A stretch of DNA of 64,000 bases from Ignavibacteria bacterium RIFOXYC2_FULL_35_21 (GCA_001804705.1 MHAY01000028.1:18000-81999); one strand, 5' to 3'. Counted from the stretch's first letter, positions 25,158-34,066 are shown. The notes: a model not told the origin generated them from the sequence alone. Translations and numbers: made by a program.

Positions 25158-25940
25158 TCACTTCCCTTTAAAATCCGCCTTCCTTTTCTCTAAGAACGCA
25201 GACGTTCCTTCCTTGAAGTCGGCAGTGCCGCAGACTTCACCGAATTTGCGGGATTCGAATGCCAATCCTTCAAGTGGTGATAGCTCTTCGGCGGCGTTGA
25301 TACATTCTACTGCGGCGGATACAGCAAGCGGACCTTTTGTGAGAATCAGCTTCATAAATTCTTCTGTTTTGGGGAGCAGTTCTTCAGGTTTATATACAGC
25401 ATTGACGAGACCTATTTTTTCTGCTTGCTCTGCATTGAGCATGTTAGCTGATAATATCAATTCCATTGCTTTTGCCTTTCCCACAATACGTGTTAGTCTC
25501 TGTGTACCGCCATATCCGGGAATGATGCCGAGATTAACTTCCGGCTGTCCCATCTTCGCATTTTCGGAAGCGAATCTCATCTGGCAGGCAAGTGTCAGCT
25601 CACAGCCGCCGCCGAGTGCGAAACCGTTAATTGCGGCAATGGTGGGTATTCTCAATTCTGCAAGTCGTTTCATAACCTTAGAACCGTACTCTGAAAATAA
25701 TTTGCCTGAGCGGTCATCCGACTCATGCAGTTCTTTAATATCGGCACCTGCGGCAAATGCTTTCTCACCCGAACCTGTTAGGATTAAACCATGTACATCA
25801 CGGTCTAATTCTATTTTTTGGAATGCATCGTCTAAGTCGTCGAACATTTGTTTGTTTAGTGCATTCAGCTTGTCAGGGCGATTGAGTGTGATTACAACAT
25901 AGTTCTCTTTTTTTTCAAAAATGATGGTTTGGTAACTCAT
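25158..25940 (-). CDS. Enoyl-CoA hydratase/isomerase (crotonase family)
   Basis: 260 residues, standard length. Oxyanion-hole segments are AFAAGADIKEL and GFALGGGCELTLACQM; the two general-base glutamates are at CELTLAC and QPEVNLGIIPGYGGTQRL. It hydrates trans-2-enoyl-CoA in fatty acid or butyrate-type pathways in the cytoplasm. It ends with KRKADFKGK, a common crotonase end. No other beta-oxidation gene is adjacent, though EtfAB, which takes electrons from acyl-CoA dehydrogenases, lies at 62-63.7 kb. Exact substrate cannot be told. Confidence 0.93.
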   Translation of the reverse strand: MSYQTIIFEKKENYVVITLNRPDKLNALNKQMFDDLDDAFQKIELDRDVHGLILTGSGEKAFAAGADIKELHESDDRSGKLFSEYGSKVMKRLAELRIPTIAAINGFALGGGCELTLACQMRFASENAKMGQPEVNLGIIPGYGGTQRLTRIVGKAKAMELILSANMLNAEQAEKIGLVNAVYKPEELLPKTEEFMKLILTKGPLAVSAAVECINAAEELSPLEGLAFESRKFGEVCGTADFKEGTSAFLEKRKADFKGK

Positions 25941-25996
25941 GTTAACTCCGTAATATATAATTGATAATGAAAAATGTAAAATTCAAATTTCCTAAT

Positions 25997-26083
25997 GTCA
26001 TTCTTAACGAAGTGAAGAATCTCACTATTCTTCAAATCAACATTTTTAGATTCTTCATTCCACTTCGTTTCATTCAGAATGAC
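25997..26083. repeat. Two facing copies of the GTCATTCTGA...GAAGAATCT repeat
   Basis: Copy 1 at 25997-26022 and copy 2, inverted, at 26048-26083, separated by about 25 bases and able to fold into one long imperfect hairpin. It lies between divergent genes. The arrangement looks like a small non-autonomous element. Confidence 0.7.
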
Positions 26084-26212
26084 TTTGATTTTTAACTTAA
26101 ATATTATTAATACAAACATAAAATATAAACACTAAAATAATCATTGAAATTTTCAGGTAAAAGCAAATTCAATTATATTTGTTATAGGATGAATAATTTA
26201 TTTTGAGACAGG

Positions 26213-27727
26213 TTGAATAAGGAATACGGAAATAAAATAAAAATCAGGAAATATTTTCTTAAAGCGGCGGTTTTACTGCTTCTGATTTCTTTTCTCATTA
26301 CGACAGATGTAATTTCATTTCAACAATTTGAACTTTTTGCAAAAGTTACTGCAAAAAAGAAAGTTGTTACAAAGAAAAAACCTGCTATAAAGAAACCAGC
26401 CAAAAAATCAACGAAAAGTAAATCCAAAAGTAAGAGGGGAAGAACAAGGTACAGCACTAAGTTTTCGATTAACGTAGCCACAGATTCAATCCTGTCCGAT
26501 GGTGTAAAATATAAACATATTTATTTTGTTAAAGGGAAGTTGAAACACTCGGTACATGTTCTCGAAGCAGATTTAACAAATCCGAATGTTGATGTGGCAG
26601 TATTGAAAGGGAAGAATCTTACATTTGAACTGGAAAAACTTCATGACATGATTAGAAAATATGATTCAACAAACCACAGCATAACGTTTGGTGGTGTGAA
26701 TGGAAATTTCTGGCGTGCATATAGCAATACTCCTATTGGCCCAACTATTGTTGACGGGGAAGTGGTCGAAATGAAAACTCACAAGAAATGGAGCAGTGGC
26801 TTCTTCGATGAATACTCGCGTTTGACGATTGACAATTTTTTCATGGATGGTATTGTGTATAAAAAGGGAGTTTCTAAATTTAATATTAGCAATGTTAACC
26901 GTAGATTAGATTCTCTCGGAGTTGTAATGTACAACAAGTTCGGCGGCGATACAATTCCATACATTACTAAGAGAGAATTAGATAAAGCTTTGATGGCGGC
27001 GTTTGAAACAGCAATCGAGTCTGCCTTGCAGGATACATTATTTAATGATACTACAGAAATTCCATTTGACACAGTTGCATTAAAATATGACTTGACTATT
27101 GCAAACAGACTTTCGAAAATTGAACATTCATTGAAGAAGATAACTTTAAGATATATTGATAAACCTCTTGTCAATAAAGAGTGGAGATGTGTCGTTACTT
27201 CGATTGACACAGGAATAGTACCAATGCCAGATAACGGATGTATTATTTCTTTCGGAATGGATTTTCCTTTAAATAAAATCCCACAATCAAAAGATACATT
27301 GTTTGTGAAATTTTCAACTAATGTTAAACAGGATATTAAATTTTATAATTCTGTTTCGGGAACTCCCCGGCTTGTCAGAAATGGCTTGGCAAGGCATGAA
27401 GCTTATATGGAAGGTTCAAAAGGCCGGCGATTTATAGGTAAACAATTATCGCGAACTGCGATAGGAACAGACAAGTCACGAAGCAAGGTTTATCTGGTAG
27501 CAATTGAAACCTCAAGTAAAAGCGAAGGAAAGATTGGAGCAAACCTTAAAGAACTGGCAAGTATTATGAGACAGGTTGGTGCATATAATGCAATGAACCT
27601 CGACGGCGGCGGCTCTACAATTATGGTAATTGGAAATAAGAATATTTTTTACAAGAGCAGGCCTGATATATCGAGAAGGCTGTCAGTTGGTGTGGCTGTT
27701 ATTAAGAAGAAAGTGACGGAGAAATAG
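26213..27727 (+). CDS. Phosphodiester glycosidase (NAGPA-like) family protein, membrane-anchored
   Basis: 504 residues. The start is probably TTG 26213, since no ATG precedes the membrane segment (FLKAAVLLLLISFLITTDVI). A Lys-rich, low-complexity linker (about residues 43-82) follows. The C-terminal half has the family motif NLDGGGSTIMVI and the YLVAIE strand. Members of this family (named from the human lysosomal uncovering enzyme) cleave sugar-phosphodiester links in envelope polymers, probably here in the periplasm. A long central stretch from VNRRLDSLG to LKKITLRYIDK looks like an insertion. Single gene, divergent from crotonase. Confidence 0.8.
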   Translation: MNKEYGNKIKIRKYFLKAAVLLLLISFLITTDVISFQQFELFAKVTAKKKVVTKKKPAIKKPAKKSTKSKSKSKRGRTRYSTKFSINVATDSILSDGVKYKHIYFVKGKLKHSVHVLEADLTNPNVDVAVLKGKNLTFELEKLHDMIRKYDSTNHSITFGGVNGNFWRAYSNTPIGPTIVDGEVVEMKTHKKWSSGFFDEYSRLTIDNFFMDGIVYKKGVSKFNISNVNRRLDSLGVVMYNKFGGDTIPYITKRELDKALMAAFETAIESALQDTLFNDTTEIPFDTVALKYDLTIANRLSKIEHSLKKITLRYIDKPLVNKEWRCVVTSIDTGIVPMPDNGCIISFGMDFPLNKIPQSKDTLFVKFSTNVKQDIKFYNSVSGTPRLVRNGLARHEAYMEGSKGRRFIGKQLSRTAIGTDKSRSKVYLVAIETSSKSEGKIGANLKELASIMRQVGAYNAMNLDGGGSTIMVIGNKNIFYKSRPDISRRLSVGVAVIKKKVTEK

Positions 27728-27745
27728 ATTATATTTAAATCCACA

Positions 27746-27885
27746 ATGAATAGCCTCTATCTTTAGATAGCGGGGAGTTTAATTTTCGTTTAAATTTGAC
27801 TTTAGTCACTTATTTTTATTAGGGGATAAATCCCGATATGTGGTGGTTATTTTATCCCACTATTTAAAAAATAGTGCCTATTCAT
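27746..27885. repeat. Structured 140-base element with terminal inverted repeats
   Basis: Ends ATGAATAG (27746-27753) and CTATTCAT (27878-27885). Inside are several hairpins: CTATCTTTAGATAG, GACTTTAGTC, GGGATAAATCCC and CACTATTTAAAAAATAGTG. No coding frame. It could be a miniature transposable element or a non-coding RNA. Confidence 0.55.
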
Positions 27886-28205
27886 CTTACATACATTCAA
27901 TGTTTCTTTAACAGCCTGTCGAAGAATAACAAAGATATTCCCGGAAATAAAAAAAAAATATTATTTGCTCTCAATCCTTTTTTTAATTAAGTTTAACCTT
28001 AATTATATGAATCATTTTATATTGTTGGTTAGGTATAAATTTTGGTATTGCTAAAATATATACATTTTCTAATCACTCTTCGATAAACTCAGAGTGACAA
28101 CACTGTTTGTCTTACTGAGCCTGTCGAAGTATGTCATTAATATGATTAAACTTCATTTTAAATGGTTTGTTTACCAATTTAGCAATACCGAAATTTTATT
28201 TATAA

Positions 28206-28233
28206 GTAGGGACACAGAATTCTGTGTCTCTAC
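28206..28233. repeat. Palindrome GTAGGGACACAGAA / TTCTGTGTCTCTAC
   Basis: 28 bases, palindromic except one mismatched pair, about 75 bases before the ribosome site of the next gene. A dispersed palindrome type related to those at 11179 and 32881 in its GTAG/CTAC flanks. Confidence 0.7.
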
Positions 28234-28307
28234 AAAAGTTTGTAATCAAAACAGCTCTTTGATTTGAAAGAAAAATTCTTTTATTATTAATAAAATTGAG
28301 GAGAGCC

Positions 28308-30779
28308 ATGAAAAGGTTAATACTCATAATACTGCTGCTTGGAGCTTTGCCCATGCTTCTCTATCCTCAGCTAAACAATGCTGTTTTCAACCGCTCCGAT
28401 TGCGGCTTGAATTATGTTATGAAATCAGTTCAGGTAACAGCCAGATGTCCTGCTCATGCAGGGAATACATTGCCGGTAACGATAAATATTTCTGAACTGC
28501 CAGCAAATTGCTTTACTATTGAAAGTGCATATATATGGTGGACAGTATCTTACTCTGCAGGTTCACCTGCGTCGGGGATTGTTACGATAATTAATCCTCA
28601 GAGTCAAAATCAAAATATACCGGCTATTCTTGCAGGCCAAGCAGGTACAAAATGCTGGTCTGAAATAGGAACACGATGTTTCAGAGCAGATGTTACTAAT
28701 TTAATCACAGGTAATGGAAATTATTCTGTTAATGTTAACACTTCAAGATATGAAACCGATGGCTTGACACTAATGATTATTTATAAAGACAAGCTTGCGG
28801 TTTATGAAGGAAGCTTCGTTATTTATGATGGTATAATAACTTCAACAGGTCCAAATAGTAACCAAACACTTGGTGGTTTTAATGCATGTGCCAATGCGAC
28901 CTTTGCACAAGCATTTTCAATTGTTTCCGATATGCAGGCAACAATTACTGTTCCTTGGATTTTGACTGTTAATGGAACCCCAAATAATGTACCCAGGTTA
29001 TTTTGGAACTCAACTGTAGTCAATACTAATATATCTAAGAATCAAACCAATGTGAATTTTGTTGTTTCACCTGGTCAATCGGATTGCTATTCATGGGCAA
29101 TGAAGGGTGTTTATTATCAGACGACGACATGCAGGACCTGCCCGACTGGACAGATAAATGTTACTGCAGGACCACGTATTCAATCTGTATGCCCGGGTGG
29201 TACGGCTACAATTACTGCATCAGGTGCCGCTACATATAGCTGGACATCGAATCCCCCGGGATTTACATCTACAAATGCAAGTATAACGGTTAATCCACTG
29301 GTAACAACTACTTATACTGTAACAGGCACATCAGCAGACGGATGCTTTACTGATGTTGAAACTGTAACTGTAAATGTCTATCCCACACCTACTGCAAATG
29401 CAGGAACGGATGTTGGAATATGTCTTGGTTCAAGTACCCAGATTGGAGGTTTGGCAAGTGGGGGGGATGGCAATTATACTTATTCGTGGTCGCCTCCAAC
29501 GGGGTTGAGTGCTACTGATGTTGCAATGCCGACTGCGAATCCATTGGTTACAACTACCTATACGGTTCTAGTTACTGATGGTAACGGATGTACGGGTCAG
29601 GATGCTGTTACCGTAACAGTTTATCCTCTTCCTGTTCTTGACGTTGGATTGGACAAGGCTATATGTTATGGAACAAATACAATGCTTGGAAATACTTCAA
29701 GCGGTGGTACACCACAATATACTTTTTCATGGACTCCGCCGACAGGCTTGGATAATCCTAATAGTGAATATCCACAAGCCACTCCTGCTGTTACTACAAC
29801 ATATATTTGCACAATGACTGATGCTAACGGATGTGTGGATATTGATACTATAGTAATTACCGTTAATCCACTGCCTCAGCCTGTTATAACAGCATTGGGT
29901 CCCACGACATTCTGTTCCTGCGACAGTGTTACTTTGGATGCAGGGAATTTGGGATATGACTCTTACCTATGGTCAACAACAAATGAAACAACCCAAACCA
30001 TAGTCGTGAGAAATCCGGGACAATATACAGTTACTGTTAGAGATACGAACGGATGTTTTAATACTTCTCCGCCAATTACTATTACAGTGATTTATCCTTC
30101 TGCCGAAATTGCTTTGCCACAAAATCCTATACATGCAGAACCGGGTGAGAGTGTTAGAATACCTCTTTACATCAGAAATTCTCAATACCTCGATACATGT
30201 AATGTGAGAAACTTTCATGCAGTGATTAATTTTAATAAAACGCTTCTTGTACCAACAGATTCGACACCGCAGGGAATAATGCCGCCTGCAGGACAACCGA
30301 ACAGGACACTTGATTTTACGGGTACCAGAGGAGCAACGGATACATTAATTTATCTTGATTTTATAGCGACTCTTGGTAATGCACCACAAACATCATTAAA
30401 CCTCAGCTTATTTGAGTGGACTGATTGTTCGATACCTGATTCTTTGTTCAGTTCTGAATTCAGACTTGATAATCTATGCATAGCAGATAGTATTACAAGA
30501 TTATATAACTATGAAGGTGTTCCGACAAGCCTGATGTTTATGCCTAATCCGGTTGAAAGCAAAGCGACAATTGAATTTTCACTTGCTGAAAGCGGTCAGA
30601 CACAACTGATTATTTCAAATATATTAGGACAAGTAATCAAAAAATTTATTGATGAAAATTATGAAAAGGGTTCATACAGACTCGATTTCGAGACAATTGA
30701 AATACCTTCCGGAGTTTACTATCTGACACTGAAGACTGAGACAAAAGTTATCAGCAAAATTATGGAGGTGAGAAAATGA
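28308..30779 (+). CDS. T9SS-sorted surface protein with PKD/Ig-like repeats
   Basis: ATG 28308 follows GAGGAG; the TTG at 28296 is rejected. 823 residues: signal peptide (MKRLILIILLLGALPML), an N-terminal domain rich in Cys and Asn (about 20-270) resembling a secreted adhesin-type fold, then four cysteine-containing repeats of about 80-90 residues with phrases such as TTYTVTGTSADGCFTDVETV and TTYICTMTDANGCVDIDTIV. A cohesin-like or bacterial Ig domain follows (about 620-730). The end, LMFMPNPVESKATIEFS to ISKIMEVRK, is a type A T9SS sorting domain. Probably an outer-surface or matrix protein. The stop overlaps the start of the OmpA gene (ATGA), so the two are co-expressed. Confidence 0.85.
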   Translation: MKRLILIILLLGALPMLLYPQLNNAVFNRSDCGLNYVMKSVQVTARCPAHAGNTLPVTINISELPANCFTIESAYIWWTVSYSAGSPASGIVTIINPQSQNQNIPAILAGQAGTKCWSEIGTRCFRADVTNLITGNGNYSVNVNTSRYETDGLTLMIIYKDKLAVYEGSFVIYDGIITSTGPNSNQTLGGFNACANATFAQAFSIVSDMQATITVPWILTVNGTPNNVPRLFWNSTVVNTNISKNQTNVNFVVSPGQSDCYSWAMKGVYYQTTTCRTCPTGQINVTAGPRIQSVCPGGTATITASGAATYSWTSNPPGFTSTNASITVNPLVTTTYTVTGTSADGCFTDVETVTVNVYPTPTANAGTDVGICLGSSTQIGGLASGGDGNYTYSWSPPTGLSATDVAMPTANPLVTTTYTVLVTDGNGCTGQDAVTVTVYPLPVLDVGLDKAICYGTNTMLGNTSSGGTPQYTFSWTPPTGLDNPNSEYPQATPAVTTTYICTMTDANGCVDIDTIVITVNPLPQPVITALGPTTFCSCDSVTLDAGNLGYDSYLWSTTNETTQTIVVRNPGQYTVTVRDTNGCFNTSPPITITVIYPSAEIALPQNPIHAEPGESVRIPLYIRNSQYLDTCNVRNFHAVINFNKTLLVPTDSTPQGIMPPAGQPNRTLDFTGTRGATDTLIYLDFIATLGNAPQTSLNLSLFEWTDCSIPDSLFSSEFRLDNLCIADSITRLYNYEGVPTSLMFMPNPVESKATIEFSLAESGQTQLIISNILGQVIKKFIDENYEKGSYRLDFETIEIPSGVYYLTLKTETKVISKIMEVRK

Positions 30780-32863
30780 AAAAGAATTTCAACATATCCG
30801 ATAAATTCCCCCTTAATAAAGGGGGCAAGGGGGTTGTTAAATTAATTAACAGTGCCACTTCTTATTTGTTTTTCATACTGATTATATCAGCCTTAGCTTA
30901 CTCATCTGTTTACTCACAGTTAACCGATAATCCTCTCATTCCTTTGAAGAAGCAGCACGATTATCAAAGGTTCGGGATTTTCGGCAGTTTCAATTTGAAT
31001 CAGCATCCTTCGGAGTTCCAATCACTACCGGGTGTAGCCTCTTGCTGCCAGGATTTTACTAATGGTTCCGGTACGGGGTTTATGGTTGGATTGCTTTATG
31101 AATATCCTTTGCAAGATAATTTGTTTCTTGGGATTAGAGCCGGGTATTTAACAAGGGATGGGAAATTCTCAAGAGATGAGAATGAGATAGTAAATGTATT
31201 TGGACGTGATACATTGGGTCTGATTAGACACACTCTGGAAACAAAATTGGCTGACATTGCTATTGAACCTACTATCAACTACAGATTCTTTGACAGATTT
31301 CTTGTACATGCGGGTTTACAATTCATTCCTTTTTCATTAAAGAAATCTTTTAGTCATCATGAGGATTTAATTATACCGGAAATTGGTACTTTTGAAAATG
31401 ATTCCAGGAGAAGACTTGATAGCTCAGGCAATATTAGTAATTTTTCTCCTTTTAAATTATCTCTTCTTGCCGGATTAAGTTATGAACTCCCGTTGAATAG
31501 TGATGGAAGCTGGATTCTCGCACCTGAGATTTTCTATACTTATGGATTACTTCCGGAAATAAAGGATTCAACATGGAAAGTCAATATGCTTAGGTTTGGA
31601 TTGGCACTTAAATATTCGCCAATTCCCAAACCAAGATTTGACACCATTACTGACATTAAGAAAGTGCCTCATCTTGCCGCTGATGTCAATGCAACGGGTG
31701 TTGACCGTGAGGGAGTGGAAGCACCTGTTGTTCAGGTTAAGGTTGAAGAATTTTTATCAACGAGAATGCACCCGCTACTTACTTATGTTTTTTTTGATGA
31801 AAATTCTTCTGTAATACCTGACAGATACAGGCGAATCACAAAAGAGCAGACTGCAACTGCCAAAGTTGAGCAGTTCCATGATTTTAATGCACTCGAAACA
31901 TATTATCATTTAATGAATATTGTCGGCAAAAGAATGTTGATGTATCCCGATGCAAAGATTGTTCTCGATGGATGCAATTCAAATGAAGGAAAAGAAAAGA
32001 ATAACATCGAACTTTCAAAGAAAAGGGCAGAGGCTGTTAAGGCTTACCTGACGAGCGTATGGGGAATTGACCCTGAACGGATAAGATTGAATCCGCGTAA
32101 TCTGCCCAATGAACCATCTAATCCTCAGAAGGAAGATGGGGTAGTGGAAAATCGAAGAGTTGAGATACTTTCAAATACAATGGAAATTATCGCTCCTGTG
32201 ATTACTGTTGATACACTCAGGGTAACGAATCCTCCGTCAGTCCGTTTCAGGACTGATTATAGAGGCGAAGCCCCTCTGCGAAGCTGGACACTACTGGCAA
32301 AGCAGAAAGGAAAAACCTTGAAAACATTTGAAGGTGATAATGCGATGCCAAAAGAGACGGACTGGATTTTTGCAAATGATGAAAAGAGCATTCCAAAGAC
32401 TCAGGACCCGCTTGAGTACCAGCTAATAGTACATGATAATACGGGACAGATGTTTGAATCGCAGGTGAAATCACTTCCTGTCGAAGTTATTACTTTGCAA
32501 AAGAAACGAAGGGAATTATTTGCCGATAAGCTGATTGACCGCTTCAGCCTTATACTTTTCACATTTGATGAAACCAAGCTGACTTATTTCAATACAAAAG
32601 TTCTGGACATTATTCAAAGCTACATCAAGCCTGAATCGAATGTTAAAGTTATGGGCTATACTGACAGGATGGGTGAAGCGGATTATAATTTAACTTTATC
32701 ACAACAGAGGGCACAAGGAGTAGCGAATACACTCCATTCGGATAAAAAGACGATTACCGGAATCGGAGCAAACGATTTTCTATATGACAACAATTCACCC
32801 GAAGGCAGGTACTATTGCCGCCGTGTGGACGTAACAGTGGAGACACCAATAGAGTTTAAATAA
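30776..32863 (+). CDS. OmpA-family outer membrane protein with two OmpA-like domains
   Basis: 695 residues. A signal/anchor segment (INSATSYLFFILIISALAYS) is preceded by residues FPLNKGGKGVV encoded by an inserted palindromic repeat, lengthening the N-terminus. An outer membrane beta-barrel-like part (about 45-275) follows. The first OmpA-like region spans about 335-465 (YVFFDENSSVIPDRYR, LDGCNSNEGKEKNNIELSKK, VENRRVEI), and the second about 590-695 (LFTFDETKLTYFN, VMGYTDRMGEADYNLTLSQQ, RRVDVTVETPIEF). OmpA domains bind peptidoglycan and tie the outer membrane to the wall. Co-transcribed with the T9SS protein, like OmpA partners of surface fibres. Its last ~40 codons have a second copy 380 bases downstream. 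Confidence 0.85.
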   Translation: MKKNFNISDKFPLNKGGKGVVKLINSATSYLFFILIISALAYSSVYSQLTDNPLIPLKKQHDYQRFGIFGSFNLNQHPSEFQSLPGVASCCQDFTNGSGTGFMVGLLYEYPLQDNLFLGIRAGYLTRDGKFSRDENEIVNVFGRDTLGLIRHTLETKLADIAIEPTINYRFFDRFLVHAGLQFIPFSLKKSFSHHEDLIIPEIGTFENDSRRRLDSSGNISNFSPFKLSLLAGLSYELPLNSDGSWILAPEIFYTYGLLPEIKDSTWKVNMLRFGLALKYSPIPKPRFDTITDIKKVPHLAADVNATGVDREGVEAPVVQVKVEEFLSTRMHPLLTYVFFDENSSVIPDRYRRITKEQTATAKVEQFHDFNALETYYHLMNIVGKRMLMYPDAKIVLDGCNSNEGKEKNNIELSKKRAEAVKAYLTSVWGIDPERIRLNPRNLPNEPSNPQKEDGVVENRRVEILSNTMEIIAPVITVDTLRVTNPPSVRFRTDYRGEAPLRSWTLLAKQKGKTLKTFEGDNAMPKETDWIFANDEKSIPKTQDPLEYQLIVHDNTGQMFESQVKSLPVEVITLQKKRRELFADKLIDRFSLILFTFDETKLTYFNTKVLDIIQSYIKPESNVKVMGYTDRMGEADYNLTLSQQRAQGVANTLHSDKKTITGIGANDFLYDNNSPEGRYYCRRVDVTVETPIEFK
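30806..30833. repeat. CCCCCTT...AAGGGGG repeat inside the OmpA gene
   Basis: TTCCCCCTTAATAAAGGGGG followed by CAAGGGGGTTG is translated in frame as FPLNKGGKGVV between the start codon and the signal peptide. Relatives are at 36249, 37002 and 17545. Confidence 0.8.
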
Positions 32864-32902
32864 TTATTTTTGAAAATGTAGGGGTAATTCATGAATTACC
32901 CC
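32784..32902. repeat. OmpA 3'-end direct repeat, copy 1 (resident gene end plus palindrome)
   Basis: Last codons of the OmpA gene and the following bases up to the palindrome GGGGTAATTCA/TGAATTACCCC (32881-32902). Copy 2 lies at 33165-33284; together they bracket a small antitoxin-like gene. Confidence 0.9.
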
Positions 32903-32924
32903 AATTATTTTATGGAAAAAAGTT

Positions 32925-33155
32925 ATGAAGAATCAACATAAAAAGAAAGTTCCAGATAATTTTATGAGAAAAGAATATGATTTCGATTACAGCACCGGTA
33001 CTCGTGGAAAATATGCACGTAAAGCTACTGAGAAGAATGGATATGTCAAATTAACAGATGATGTTCACAAATATTTCAAAACATCAGAAGACGTTAACAA
33101 CGCTTTGAGGGCTGTAATCGAGGCTTTTCCAAAAGCAAGGCAACGGGCAGTATAA
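32925..33155 (+). CDS. Orphan antitoxin-like protein (same family as the BrnT partner)
   Basis: 76 residues, EYDFDYSTGTRGKYARKATE, then YVKLTDDVHKYFKTSEDVNN and ALRAVIEAFPKARQRA. It is paralogous to the proteins at 34990 and 44897: all share [E/D]YDF near the start and V-L-DV-K-F-[TS]S-VN-L-A-I later. The 34990 copy is the partner of a BrnT toxin, so this family is antitoxin-like, but no toxin gene accompanies this copy. It is bracketed by the duplicated OmpA 3' end. Ribosome site GGAAAAAAG before ATG 32925. Confidence 0.75.
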   Translation: MKNQHKKKVPDNFMRKEYDFDYSTGTRGKYARKATEKNGYVKLTDDVHKYFKTSEDVNNALRAVIEAFPKARQRAV

Positions 33156-33164
33156 TCAATAAAT

Positions 33165-33284
33165 ATGCACAACAATTCACCTGAAGGCAGGTACTACTGC
33201 CGCTGTGTTGACGTAACAGTCGAGACACCGATAGAGTTTAAATGATGATTTTTGAATTTGTAGGGGTAATTCATGAATTACCCC
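33165..33284 (+). pseudogene. OmpA 3'-end relic (copy 2) plus palindrome
   Basis: Reads NNSPEGRYYCRCVDVTVETP then IEFK and TGA, nearly the same as the end of the OmpA gene at 30776-32863. The DNA differs mostly at third codon positions (for example CCC/CCT, TAT/TAC, GTG/GTT, GTG/GTC, CCA/CCG). That implies a history as a functional coding end in another OmpA paralogue. The palindrome at 33263-33284 is identical to that at 32881-32902. It lies between the orphan antitoxin and the PIN toxin pair. Confidence 0.85.
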
Positions 33285-33368
33285 TTTTATTTCATCATTA
33301 TTATATTGTATTATTCATTATTATTCTTTATTTTTGTTGAGTATTGTTTATTATTGTTTAGTTTTGTT

Positions 33369-33650
33369 ATGGAAAAATATTTAACACCGGAACAGGTTGC
33401 TGAACGGCTAATGGTAGAAAAGACAACGGTTTATACCTGGCTCAGACAACATAAAATTAAAGGAATCAAGTTTGGTAAATTCTGGAGAGTACCTGAAAAA
33501 GAGCTTGAAAAAACTACTAATTCTCAGAAAGATGATGAAAATAAAAAGCTGGATTTTTCCAAGTGGATTACTTTTGATTTTAAAGTGAGAGATGAAAATG
33601 AAAGATATGACAGAGAATTCTTGTATTCTGATACTGACCGTGGAACTTGA
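33369..33650 (+). CDS. Excisionase/MerR-like HTH protein, probable antitoxin of PIN toxin
   Basis: ATG 33369 begins the conserved part; the earlier in-frame start at 33273 would add a meaningless hydrophobic stretch. 93 residues: a helix-turn-helix of the excisionase type (YLTPEQVAERLMVEKTTVYT, then WLRQHKIKGIKFGKFWRVPE) followed by an acidic, charged tail (DENKKLDFSKWITFDF) suited to blocking a toxin. The stop overlaps the PIN gene start by one base. Role as VapB-like antitoxin and autoregulator is inferred from this coupling. Confidence 0.8.
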   Translation: MEKYLTPEQVAERLMVEKTTVYTWLRQHKIKGIKFGKFWRVPEKELEKTTNSQKDDENKKLDFSKWITFDFKVRDENERYDREFLYSDTDRGT

Positions 33651-34066
33651 TGGACAAGCTTTTTATTGATACAAACATTTTAATATATTCAAATGATTGG
33701 AAATCACCTTTCAATGAACTTACATTAAAAACACTAATTGATTTGTCCAAATCTCACAATATTGTTATTAGTACACAAACAATAAGAGAGTATGCAAAAT
33801 TTGTAACAGTTACCTCAAATTTTGAAAACGCATTAAAGGGAATCAATATCTACATAAATCAATTTAAAATTCTATACGAAAGCAGGGAATCATTTGAAAA
33901 ATGGTTTGAGTTGATAGAGCAATACAAGATAATCGGGAAATTAGTATTCGATTGCAACATTGTTGCAACCATGTTAGTGAACGATGTGAAAAAAATATTG
34001 ACAAACAATCCTAATGATTTTATTAAATTCAAGAACGAAATTACAGTGTTACCATTAGTCAAATAA
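33650..34066 (+). CDS. PIN-domain ribonuclease toxin (VapC-like)
   Basis: 138 residues from ATG 33650. PIN marks: FIDTNILIYSND at the start, Glu in TIREYAKFV, and VFDCNIVATML with the later Asp, then TNNPNDFIKF, the usual 'ND' end of the fold. Such toxins cut tRNA or rRNA using Mg2+ held by the acidic residues. The start is coupled to the HTH antitoxin. Its stop codon begins a 43-base repeat that recurs at 34831, on the far side of the next gene. Confidence 0.85.
   Translation: MDKLFIDTNILIYSNDWKSPFNELTLKTLIDLSKSHNIVISTQTIREYAKFVTVTSNFENALKGINIYINQFKILYESRESFEKWFELIEQYKIIGKLVFDCNIVATMLVNDVKKILTNNPNDFIKFKNEITVLPLVK

Larger units (their letters stand above)
27728..28307. other. 580-base gene-free region with repeats
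   Basis: Holds the 140-base structured element (27746-27885), a piece of the CTGAGCCTGTCGAAGTATG repeat at about 28117-28136, a related CTTCGATAAACTCAGAGTGAC copy near 28079-28099, and the palindrome at 28206. A promoter for the next two genes must lie near the 3' end, but none is certain. Confidence 0.6.

Noticed and set aside
31596..31814. 72-residue plus-strand frame inside the OmpA gene
   Set aside because: Out-of-frame shadow without a ribosome site.
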